A DNA stretch of 46,236 nucleotides from Xanthomonas axonopodis. GTDB taxonomy: Bacteria; Pseudomonadota; Gammaproteobacteria; Xanthomonadales; Xanthomonadaceae. The notes under the pieces were generated by a model. It searched no databases. It saw nothing but the letters and a program-made list of their open reading frames with translations, and was not told the origin of the DNA. Both the position numbers and the translations under genes were made by a program. The stretch lies in NCBI RefSeq assembly GCF_001304695.1, contig NZ_JFAQ01000122.1, positions 1 through 46,236 on the forward strand, read 5' to 3'. Positions 38,537-46,236 of this stretch are shown here, piece after piece. Position 1 is the first letter of the stretch. Every line of letters starts with the position of its first letter.

Positions 38537-40480
38537 ATGCGTCCGATACAAGGGATAGGTGCGTTGCTGCTGATGGCCTGCAGCGGCGCTGCAATGGCAT
38601 TGGGACTGGGCGATATCCGGGTGCTGTCCAAGCCCGGGCAACCGCTGGTGGCCGAGATCCCGGTCATCTCCAACGAGCCGGGCGAACTCGACAACGCGCG
38701 CGTGGCACTGGCATCGGCCACCACCTTCGCGCGGGTTGGCCTGGAGCGTCCGCAGGGGCTGGTCAGCAATCTGCAGTTCCAGTTCGCGCAGGACGCGCGC
38801 GGGCGGGCGGTGATCCGCGTGACCAGCAGCCAGGCGGTGGACCAGCCGGCGATCAACTTCCTGATCGAAGTGGAGTGGGGCCAGGGCCGGCTGGTGCGCG
38901 AATATTCCGCCTTGGTCGATGCGCCCAACACCGCGGCCGCCATCGCCGAGCCGGCCATCGAAGCGCCGCGCGCCGGTTCCAGCAATGCGATTGCACGCGA
39001 GCCGGCGCCGGTCGCCGAGCGCGCCGCGCAAGACAATGCCAGGGCCGAACCGGCCGCGCGTGCAACTGCCGGTGCGTCTGCTGCGTCCGCCACGCAGGCC
39101 GGCGATGCGTTGCCGGCCGTGCGCGCGGGCCAGACCTTGTCGGAGATCGCCGCGGTGGTGGCGCGTTCCAGCGGGCATTCGCTGGACCAGACCATGCTGG
39201 CGTTGCTGCGCACCAACCCGGACGCCTTCATCAACGGCAACATCAACCGCCTGAAGCAGGGCGCGGTGCTGCGCACGCCGCAGGAAGACGCGCTTGCCCA
39301 GGTCGGCGCGGCCGAAGCGGCGGTGATGGTGCGCGAGCAGGCCGCCCAGTGGCGGCAGGCGCGATCGGCGGTGCCGCAACCGGCCGAAGCCGGCGCTTCC
39401 GCTGCCGCAACGCCGCCGCCTGCCACAGAGGCCGGCAACGGCGCGCGGCTCGAAATCGCCCCTGCAGTGGCGAGTCAGACCAACAAGGCCGGCGTCACGT
39501 CCGGCACCAGTGCCGAAGGCGAGGGCGAGATGGCGGCCAATCAACAGTTGCAACAGGCCAAGGAAGACATCGCCACCCGCGATGCGGAATTGCAGGACCT
39601 GCGGACCCGCGTGGCGGATCTGGAAAAGCTCAAGCAGCAACAGCAAGCGCTGATCGCCATGAAAGACAGCGATCTGGCGGCCGCGCAAAAACGCCTGTCG
39701 GAAACCCCTGCGGCCGCACAACAGGGCGGCGGTTTTCCGCTGTGGTTGATTGGCGGGTTGGTGTTGATCATCGCTGCCGTGGTGGCGTGGCTGGCTGCGC
39801 GCCGCCGCAAACCCTCACCGCTGCCGCCGTTGCCGCGCCGGCAGTTCGACTTCGTCCTGCCTGGCGCACCGGTGCAGGCCGCCGAACCGCAAGACGCGAC
39901 GCAAACCACCGAGCCCAGCGAGCGCGATGTGGTGCACGAGACCGAATTCGAGCAGGCCGATCTGCGCGACGAAGAGCGCGCCCATGACGCGCACCAACCG
40001 TTATCGGACGTGCTGCGTCGCGAGCCGCCGTCCGAACCGACTGCTGCGCCCATGGCGGTCAGCAGCGACGATTGGCGCGCGCTGCGTGCCACGCCGCCGG
40101 TGGTGGCAACGCCGCCGCAGCACATCGCGCCCGTCGACGAGGCACAGGCTGCGCCGCACCCGACGCCCGAGGCTGTGGAAACGCGCCACACAGATGTCGC
40201 GCCCACGATGCGCGATGTCCCGTCTACGGCTTCCCCTGTCGCGGTGGCTACGCAAGACAGCCTGGATGTCGAGCGTCCGCCTGCGACACCGAGTGCCGCG
40301 CCCAGCCCGTCGGCCAGTCGGGATGTCGCATCTGCCGGACGCGATCGCCTGGAACTGGCAGTGGCCTACATGGACCTGGGCGACAAGGACACCGCGCGCG
40401 GCCTGCTGCTGGAAGTTGCCGCCATCGGCGACGACGCCACGCGCGCCGAAGCGGCCGAGCTGCTGGAACGCCTGGCATGA
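38537..40480 (+). CDS. fimV: FimV/HubP-type polar landmark protein
   Basis: 647 residues. A signal peptide ends in GAAMA, then a periplasmic FimV N-terminal domain (LGLGDIRVLSKPGQPLVAEI), a LysM-like peptidoglycan-binding region (about 192-250; RAGQTLSEIAAVVAR), a coiled coil (about 335-385; LQQAKEDIATRDAEL), one membrane helix (FPLWLIGGLVLIIAAVVAWLAA, about 398-420) and an acidic, low-complexity cytoplasmic part. The C-terminus (RDRLELAVAYMDLGDKDTAR) is the conserved FimV TPR-like motif. FimV/HubP organises poles, type IV pili and flagella. ATG 38537 is chosen over 38513 and 38507 because AGGGG lies 10 bases upstream and TATATT at 38500 would leave the others without a leader. It is shorter than the Pseudomonas protein (about 900). 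Confidence 0.85.
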   Translation: MRPIQGIGALLLMACSGAAMALGLGDIRVLSKPGQPLVAEIPVISNEPGELDNARVALASATTFARVGLERPQGLVSNLQFQFAQDARGRAVIRVTSSQAVDQPAINFLIEVEWGQGRLVREYSALVDAPNTAAAIAEPAIEAPRAGSSNAIAREPAPVAERAAQDNARAEPAARATAGASAASATQAGDALPAVRAGQTLSEIAAVVARSSGHSLDQTMLALLRTNPDAFINGNINRLKQGAVLRTPQEDALAQVGAAEAAVMVREQAAQWRQARSAVPQPAEAGASAAATPPPATEAGNGARLEIAPAVASQTNKAGVTSGTSAEGEGEMAANQQLQQAKEDIATRDAELQDLRTRVADLEKLKQQQQALIAMKDSDLAAAQKRLSETPAAAQQGGGFPLWLIGGLVLIIAAVVAWLAARRRKPSPLPPLPRRQFDFVLPGAPVQAAEPQDATQTTEPSERDVVHETEFEQADLRDEERAHDAHQPLSDVLRREPPSEPTAAPMAVSSDDWRALRATPPVVATPPQHIAPVDEAQAAPHPTPEAVETRHTDVAPTMRDVPSTASPVAVATQDSLDVERPPATPSAAPSPSASRDVASAGRDRLELAVAYMDLGDKDTARGLLLEVAAIGDDATRAEAAELLERLA

Positions 40481-40884
40481 GCCCGGCGATCGATCGCCTC
40501 GCCGCGCAGGCAAGCGCCGCACGCGAACGCCGGATCGACTATGTGGAGTTCGCCTCGATCGACCCGGATGCCAGTCGTGCGTTTTTCGAAGCGGTGTTCG
40601 GTTGGCAATTCCAGGCCTATGGCCCGGATGACCTGGCCTTCAACGATGGCCGCCTGGACGGCGGCTTCTACCGTGCAGACGCGCCAGCGCCGGCCGAGGG
40701 TGGGCCATTGGTGGTGTTGTATGCCGACGCGTTGGCCCCGGTGGTGGAGCGCGTGCGGGACGCAGGCGGGGAGATCGTCAAGGCGGTATTCGGCTTTCCG
40801 GGCGGCAGCCGGTTTCATTTTCGCGAGCCCGGTGGCAGCACCTTGGACGTGTGGTCCGAGCGTAGCGTCGCGTCCAACGACTGA
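40477..40884 (+). CDS. VOC (glyoxalase/bleomycin-resistance fold) family protein
   Basis: 135 residues, one VOC domain: RIDYVEFASIDPDASRAFFEAVFGWQF at the start, with HFREPGGSTLDVWSE at the end. The His-Glu arrangement in HFREPGG could bind a metal, but no partner motif identifies the reaction. The fimV stop and this ATG overlap as ATGA, so the two are coupled. The role is unknown; VOC proteins include glyoxalases, dioxygenases and antibiotic-binding proteins. Confidence 0.75.
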   Translation: MSPAIDRLAAQASAARERRIDYVEFASIDPDASRAFFEAVFGWQFQAYGPDDLAFNDGRLDGGFYRADAPAPAEGGPLVVLYADALAPVVERVRDAGGEIVKAVFGFPGGSRFHFREPGGSTLDVWSERSVASND

Positions 40885-41055
40885 CCACGCGCCTGCGCGC
40901 TGGCCGCACGCGCCTCGTCGTGCTCGGCACGGGGCGATGCTGCTCTTACACTTCACCTTCTTTGCAGCGGCGCGGCTGTGCTGGCAATCGCCTGCGATGG
41001 CGGTGGCATGACCGGCGCGCGGATTTCATCGATTCATTACATAGGGCAGATACCG

Positions 41056-41829
41056 ATGCGTTACGCGCTGGGCGTGGAGTACGACGGCAGCGAGTTCCAG
41101 GGCTGGCAGCAGTTGGGCGAGCATGGCGGGCCGAGCGTGCAGGCCAGCCTGCAGGCGGCCTTGTCATCGGTCGCCGATGCGCCGGTGCAGGTGGTCTGCG
41201 CCGGGCGCACCGACGCGGGCGTGCATGGCGAATGCCAGGTGGTGCATTTCGACAGCGACGCACGCCGCGAGCCGCGTGGCTGGATGCTGGGCACCACTGC
41301 GCGCCTGCCGCCGTCGATCGCGGTGCGCTGGTGTGTGCCGGCAGCCGATGGCTTCCATGCGCGCTTTTCCGCGCGCGCGCGTCGCTACCGCTATCGCCTG
41401 CTCAATCGGCAGATTCGCCCGGCACTGTATCGGCAGACCCTGAGCTGGGAGCGGCGCCTGCTCGATGCCGATGCCATGCATGCGGCAGCGCAGGCCTTAT
41501 TGGGCGAGAACGATTTCAGCGCGTTCCGCAGCGTGCAATGTCAGGCCTTGCACGCGCGCCGTCACCTGCAGGCCATCCACGTGCAGCGTATCGGCGAGGT
41601 GGTGGAGGTGCAGGTCCAGGCCAATGCATTCCTTCATCACATGGTGCGGAATATTGTGGGTTCGCTGATTTTGGTCGGGACCGGCGAGCAGCCGGCCGAC
41701 TGGATCGCGACGTTGCTCGCCGGACGCGACCGCACTGTGGCCGGCCCGACAGCGCCGCCGCAGGGTCTGGTGTTTATCGGACCTCTGTATCCTGCAGAGT
41801 GGCATCTGCCTGCTGAGGTGACCCAATGA
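41056..41829 (+). CDS. truA: tRNA pseudouridine(38-40) synthase
   Basis: 257 residues. The catalytic aspartate is in [11 protein letters not shown] (about 53-58), the TruA/family signature; the opening [18 protein letters not shown] is also diagnostic, and [12 protein letters not shown] (about 195) completes the active site. It isomerises uridines 38-40 in the anticodon arm of many tRNAs. ATG 41056 has AGGG 11 bases upstream; the frame reaches back to 40978 without conserved residues. Its stop overlaps the trpF start (ATGA). Confidence 0.94.
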   Translation: MRYALGVEYDGSEFQGWQQLGEHGGPSVQASLQAALSSVADAPVQVVCAGRTDAGVHGECQVVHFDSDARREPRGWMLGTTARLPPSIAVRWCVPAADGFHARFSARARRYRYRLLNRQIRPALYRQTLSWERRLLDADAMHAAAQALLGENDFSAFRSVQCQALHARRHLQAIHVQRIGEVVEVQVQANAFLHHMVRNIVGSLILVGTGEQPADWIATLLAGRDRTVAGPTAPPQGLVFIGPLYPAEWHLPAEVTQ

Positions 41830-42494
41830 ATCGATCGCTGTACCGCACCCGTATCAAGTTTTGTGGCATGACCCGCGCCGGCGATATCCGGCTGGCCGGC
41901 GAGCTGGGTGTGGACGCGGTAGGTTTCATCTTTGCGCATGGCAGCCAACGGCGCGTGGCACCGGCCGAGGCGCGTGCGATGCGCCAGGCCACCGCGCCGA
42001 TGGTCGATGTGGTGGCCTTGTTCCGCAACAATTCCAAGGAAGAGGTGCGCGAAGTGGTGCGCACCGTACGCCCGACCTTGTTGCAATTCCATGGCGAGGA
42101 AGACGACGCGTTCTGCCGTAGCTTCAACCTGCCGTATCTCAAGGCGGTGCCGATGGGCAGCAGTGGCGTGAATGGCGAAGACGCCAACGCGCGTACGCTG
42201 CAATTGTCCTATCCCAATACCGCTGGTTTTCTGTTCGACAGCCATGCGCCCGGCGCGGGCGGTGGCACGGGCAAGACCTTCGACTGGTCGCGCCTGCCCA
42301 CCGGCTTGCATCGTCCGTTCCTGTTGGCCGGTGGCATCAACGCCGACAACGTGTTCGACGCCATCGTGGCCACGTTGCCCTGGGGTGTGGACGTTTCCAG
42401 TGGCGTGGAGTTGGCGCCTGGCATCAAGGACGGTCACAAGATGCGCAAGTTCGTCGAGGAAGTACGGCGGGCGGATTGTCACGACATGTCGTGA
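41826..42494 (+). CDS. trpF: Phosphoribosylanthranilate isomerase
   Basis: 222 residues. Third step of tryptophan synthesis. The catalytic cysteine is in [11 protein letters not shown] (about 13) and the acid in [10 protein letters not shown] (about 190), with the phosphate-binding [10 protein letters not shown] (about 168). A (beta/alpha)8 barrel, cytoplasmic. Translationally coupled to truA by a 4-base overlap, a pairing seen in several Proteobacteria. trpB and trpA follow after the divergent LysR gene, and trpC and trpD are not in this window. Confidence 0.95.
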   Translation: MNRSLYRTRIKFCGMTRAGDIRLAGELGVDAVGFIFAHGSQRRVAPAEARAMRQATAPMVDVVALFRNNSKEEVREVVRTVRPTLLQFHGEEDDAFCRSFNLPYLKAVPMGSSGVNGEDANARTLQLSYPNTAGFLFDSHAPGAGGGTGKTFDWSRLPTGLHRPFLLAGGINADNVFDAIVATLPWGVDVSSGVELAPGIKDGHKMRKFVEEVRRADCHDMS

Positions 42495-42498
42495 GCGT

Positions 42499-42517
42499 GA
42501 TTGGGATTCGGGATTCG
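42499..42517. repeat. GGGATT-type short repeat after trpF
   Basis: GATT-GGGATTC-GGGATTC on the + strand, the same unit type as at 24131-24160. It lies 5 bases after the trpF stop, in the gap before the convergent LysR gene. Confidence 0.5.
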
Positions 42518-42669
42518 CAGCAGCGGCTGCACCTGGGCGCCTTAAGCGCTCCATATTGCTCGCAGCGCCACTGCGTCAGGTTCCACTCGACAGTTGCGTC
42601 ACTCTGTACGCGTTCGCGTTGGGCCGGTACTAGCGATGCAGTGATGTGGCGATCGTGCGCGATGGCGGC

Positions 42670-43596
42670 TCAACTTGTTGCCACATCCATGATTGACGAG
42701 GTGTGCTGGTCTGTCGCCAGCGCTTGTCCTAGCCAGCCGGCCAACCGTTCGATGCGTGGATCCGGGTTGCGCTTGGCGGCGCACAGTACCCAGCGGCCAT
42801 GCGTGGCGCTGAATCCCCATGGCGCCAGCAGGCGTCCGGCCGCCAGGTCCGCAGCGACCAACGGCTGCGGCGCAATCGCGATTCCAAGGCCAGCGGCAGC
42901 GGCTTCCAGCAGATACACCAGATGTTCGAATTCAGTGCCGAAGCGCAGGGCTGCAGGCGCCAGCCCGTGCGCCTGTGCCCATTCCGGCCAGGCCTGCGGG
43001 CGCGAGCGGGTGTGCAGCAGCGCGTGATCGCCGAGCGCGGCCGGGTCGCTCCCCTCGATCTGCAAGCTTGATGCGAGCTGGGGGCTCAGCACCGGCCCGA
43101 TCCACTCCACGCCCAGCGTGTGCACCTGCCATTCGCTCGGCCAGGGCGGGGTGTCCAGCAGCAGGGCGGCATCCAGACCGTCCAGGTCCGGGCCAGGCGG
43201 CTGTTCGCTGGCCGACAGATGCAGGCGCACATCAGGTAGCTCGTGCTGCAGCAGTCCCAGGCGCGGAATCACCCAGCGCGCCAGCAAGCTGCCCGAACAC
43301 CCCAGCACCAGCGGCGCTTCGGCGACCGGGCGTTGCAATGCCGCCCAGGCTTGACCAATCACGCCAAAGCCTTCGCCGGTGGCATCGCGTAGCCGAACAC
43401 CCGCCGCGGTCAGCACCAGGCCACGGCCCTTGCGCGCGAACAGCGCGGTGCCCAATGCCTGTTCCAGCGAACGCACGTGCCGGCTGATGGCGCCATGGGT
43501 CACGTGCAATTCCCCGGCTGCACGGCTGACGCTCTGCAAGCGCGCGGCAGCTTCGAACGCACGTAGCGCCGCCAGCGGAGGAAGCAAGGTGCTCAT
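42670..43596 (-). CDS. LysR-type regulator, TrpI-like by position
   Basis: 308 residues. The winged helix at the N-terminus reads LAALRAFEAAARLQSVSRAA (about 8-27), then LHVTHGAISRHVRSLEQALG, typical of LysR proteins. The C-terminal half is a periplasmic-binding-like effector domain. It is divergent from trpB with 105 bases between start codons, the same arrangement as trpI-trpBA in Pseudomonas, where TrpI activates trpBA with indoleglycerol phosphate. I infer a similar job here; sequence alone does not prove the ligand. Confidence 0.85.
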   Translation of the reverse strand: MSTLLPPLAALRAFEAAARLQSVSRAAGELHVTHGAISRHVRSLEQALGTALFARKGRGLVLTAAGVRLRDATGEGFGVIGQAWAALQRPVAEAPLVLGCSGSLLARWVIPRLGLLQHELPDVRLHLSASEQPPGPDLDGLDAALLLDTPPWPSEWQVHTLGVEWIGPVLSPQLASSLQIEGSDPAALGDHALLHTRSRPQAWPEWAQAHGLAPAALRFGTEFEHLVYLLEAAAAGLGIAIAPQPLVAADLAAGRLLAPWGFSATHGRWVLCAAKRNPDPRIERLAGWLGQALATDQHTSSIMDVATS

Positions 43597-43701
43597 ATGT
43601 GATTCCAGGTCACAGGTTGCGGCAATCTTATCGATTTATCGCATGTCGCGGCTGCGCTAGAGTGACGCCTCTCGGATGACGCATCGCTTCAGAGGATTTC
43701 C
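43597..43701. promoter_or_regulatory. Divergent control region of LysR gene and trpB
   Basis: TTATCGATTTATCGCA (43628-43643) is AT-rich with a repeated TTATCG and may be the LysR site. TAGAGT (43658-43663) is a possible trpB -10. A GAGG ribosome site precedes the trpB ATG. The exact operator cannot be fixed by eye. Confidence 0.4.
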
Positions 43702-44919
<1,218 letters not shown>

Positions 44920-44963
44920 GCGTGGCTGCGGCTAACGCTCTATCCGGATGCAGGGATGCGGCG

Positions 44964-45344
44964 ATGCTCGAAGGAATGATCCAGTTGGTGGCCGAGGTGC
45001 TGCTGCAGGCCTTGGCCGAGCTGCTGGTCGAACTGGGCCTGCATTCTGTCGCCGAGTCGTTCGAGCGCAGGCCCTCGCCTGGGCTGGCGGCAATCGGCTA
45101 CGCAATCCTGGGTGCACTGCTTGGCGCTGCCAGTCTGTGGCTGCTGCCGCAGCACCTCACGGCGACCCACGGCGCGCGACTGGCAGCGGTAGTGATCGCG
45201 CCAATGGTCGCCGGTGGGCTGATGGCCGCGCTTGGTGCGTGGCGAGCGCGGCGCGGCGACCCGGTGTTCCGCATCGATCGATTTTCCTACGGCTACCTGT
45301 TTGCGCTGTGCTTTGCACTGATGCGGTATTTCTTTGCCACCTGA
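44964..45344 (+). CDS. Small membrane protein of unknown function in the trp cluster
   Basis: 126 residues with about three predicted membrane segments: LAAIGYAILGALLGAASLWL (about 42-61), LAAVVIAPMVAGGLMAALGA (about 75-94) and YGYLFALCFALMRYFFA near the C-terminus, after an N-terminal amphipathic helix (LVAEVLLQALAELLVELG). I do not recognise the family beyond a general conserved membrane protein of Xanthomonas trp loci. ATG 44964 with AGGGA upstream is preferred over GTG 44922. It is sandwiched between trpB and trpA. Confidence 0.6.
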   Translation: MLEGMIQLVAEVLLQALAELLVELGLHSVAESFERRPSPGLAAIGYAILGALLGAASLWLLPQHLTATHGARLAAVVIAPMVAGGLMAALGAWRARRGDPVFRIDRFSYGYLFALCFALMRYFFAT

Positions 45345-45387
45345 GGTTCCATGGCGGCTGGCTTTCCTCCCTTGTTCGAGTGATTTC

Positions 45388-46194
45388 ATGCGTCGTATCG
45401 ATTCCCGCTTCGCCGAGCTGCGTGCCAACGGGCGCAAGGCACTGATCCCCTTCATCACCGCAGGCGACCCATCGCTGGAAGCCACCGTGCCGGCGATGCA
45501 CGCGCTGGTGCGCACCGGTGCCGATGTGATCGAGCTGGGTGTGCCGTTCTCCGACCCCATGGCCGACGGCCCCACCATCCAGCGCAGCTCCGAGCGTGCG
45601 CTGGGGCGTGGTGCCGGCCTGGCCTATGTGCTGGAAGCGGTGCATGAGTTCCGCCGCGAGGACGCCGTTACCCCGGTGGTGCTGATGGGTTACCTCAACC
45701 CGATCGAGATCCATGGCACGCGACGCTTCGCCGAAGCCGCGGTCGCCGCGGGCGTGGATGGTGTGCTGCTGGTCGACCTGCCGCCGGAAGAAGCCGGCGA
45801 AACGCGCACCATCTTCACCGAGGTCGGGTTGGCGCTGATCGCATTGGCCTCGCCCACCACCAGCGAGCAGCGCCTGGACATGCTGTGCAGCACCGCGCAG
45901 GGCTATCTGTACTACGTCAGTTTTGCCGGCGTCACCGGCGCCTCCAATCTGCTCGACACCCACGCCGCCAGCGACCGCCTGCGCCAGTTGCGCCAGAGGG
46001 CCGGAGCGCCGGTGGTGGCCGGCTTCGGCATCAAGGACGCGGCCAGCGCCGCTGCCATGGCCGTTGATGCCGACGGCGTGGTGGTGGGCAGCGCCCTGGT
46101 GGCGGCCCTGGCCGAAGCGGGGGGCGTCCGCAGCGCGCGCGAACGCGCCGAAGCCTTCCTGGCGCCGTTGCGCCAGGCGCTTGACCAGGAATGA
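45388..46194 (+). CDS. trpA: Tryptophan synthase alpha chain
   Basis: 268 residues. It cleaves indoleglycerol phosphate to indole and passes it to TrpB. The catalytic Glu and Asp are in ADVIELGVPFSDPMADGP (about 47-64). PTTSEQRL and the flexible loop GYLYYVSFAGVTGA (about 170-185) follow, then AGFGIKDAASA with the phosphate-binding glycines. A (beta/alpha)8 barrel. There is no strong Shine-Dalgarno before ATG 45388. The final 42 bases of the window after the stop hold no visible feature. Confidence 0.95.
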   Translation: MRRIDSRFAELRANGRKALIPFITAGDPSLEATVPAMHALVRTGADVIELGVPFSDPMADGPTIQRSSERALGRGAGLAYVLEAVHEFRREDAVTPVVLMGYLNPIEIHGTRRFAEAAVAAGVDGVLLVDLPPEEAGETRTIFTEVGLALIALASPTTSEQRLDMLCSTAQGYLYYVSFAGVTGASNLLDTHAASDRLRQLRQRAGAPVVAGFGIKDAASAAAMAVDADGVVVGSALVAALAEAGGVRSARERAEAFLAPLRQALDQE

Positions 46195-46236
46195 GAACGG
46201 AGCGTCTCTCTCACGCCTAGGTGTTCAGTCCCGGCA

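Overview
This window is a high-GC (roughly 64-66% by eye) piece of a gammaproteobacterial chromosome that fits Xanthomonas or a close Xanthomonadaceae relative. The support is the set of neighbours (psd with a SCO protein; prmB-aroC-hydroxyacid dehydrogenase-asd-fimV-VOC-truA-trpF, then a LysR gene divergent from trpB and a membrane protein before trpA), the Oar-type TonB receptor, the M13 peptidases in tandem, and short intergenic repeats of the kind common in Xanthomonas. I see no insertion sequence, prophage, CRISPR array, rRNA or canonical tRNA.

Layout. 1-385 is non-coding and strongly structured. 386-4246 is a + strand set: DUF418 membrane protein, DadA-like FAD oxidoreductase, glutathione reductase. 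4247-5820 has repeats, a frameshifted alkyltransferase-like (ATL) gene and a rhomboid protease. 6040-12848 (-) holds three M13 metallopeptidase paralogues in tandem. 13275-14870 (+) is a PYROXD2-like oxidoreductase. 14994-21442 (-) has an intact Oar-like TonB receptor and a heavily damaged second TonB receptor gene. 21742-23259 (+) is apbC/mrp and dcd. 23411-25455 (-) carries two small LiaI/DUF5668-like membrane protein genes (one broken), a HIT protein and a dienelactone hydrolase. rimO (+) follows, then an AT-richer HEPN-like gene and a frameshifted greB (-), a truncated rhomboid-like N-terminus (+), a YjgR/DUF853 ATPase (-), an MltD-like transglycosylase (+), psd and a SCO protein (-). From 33644 to the end lies the + strand housekeeping block of aromatic amino acid, aspartate-family and tRNA-modification genes.

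How the genes work together. aroC makes chorismate; trpF, trpB and trpA carry out late tryptophan steps. The divergent LysR gene sits where TrpI sits in Pseudomonas and may control trpBA. asd feeds lysine, threonine and methionine synthesis. psd makes phosphatidylethanolamine. rimO and prmB modify ribosomal proteins, and truA modifies tRNA.

The most striking feature is the number of lesions: ATL (-1), M13 copy 2 (+1), M13 copy 3 (nonsense), the second TonB receptor (two frameshifts and two stops), a DUF5668 gene (-1), greB (+1) and a truncated rhomboid. The remaining intact M13 copy has replaced two catalytic histidines with arginine. Either this lineage is losing genes or some of these are base-calling errors; reads are needed to tell. 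The candidates for something new are the M13 pseudo-peptidase, the HEPN-like gene beside greB, and a compact multi-hairpin element at 111-188.
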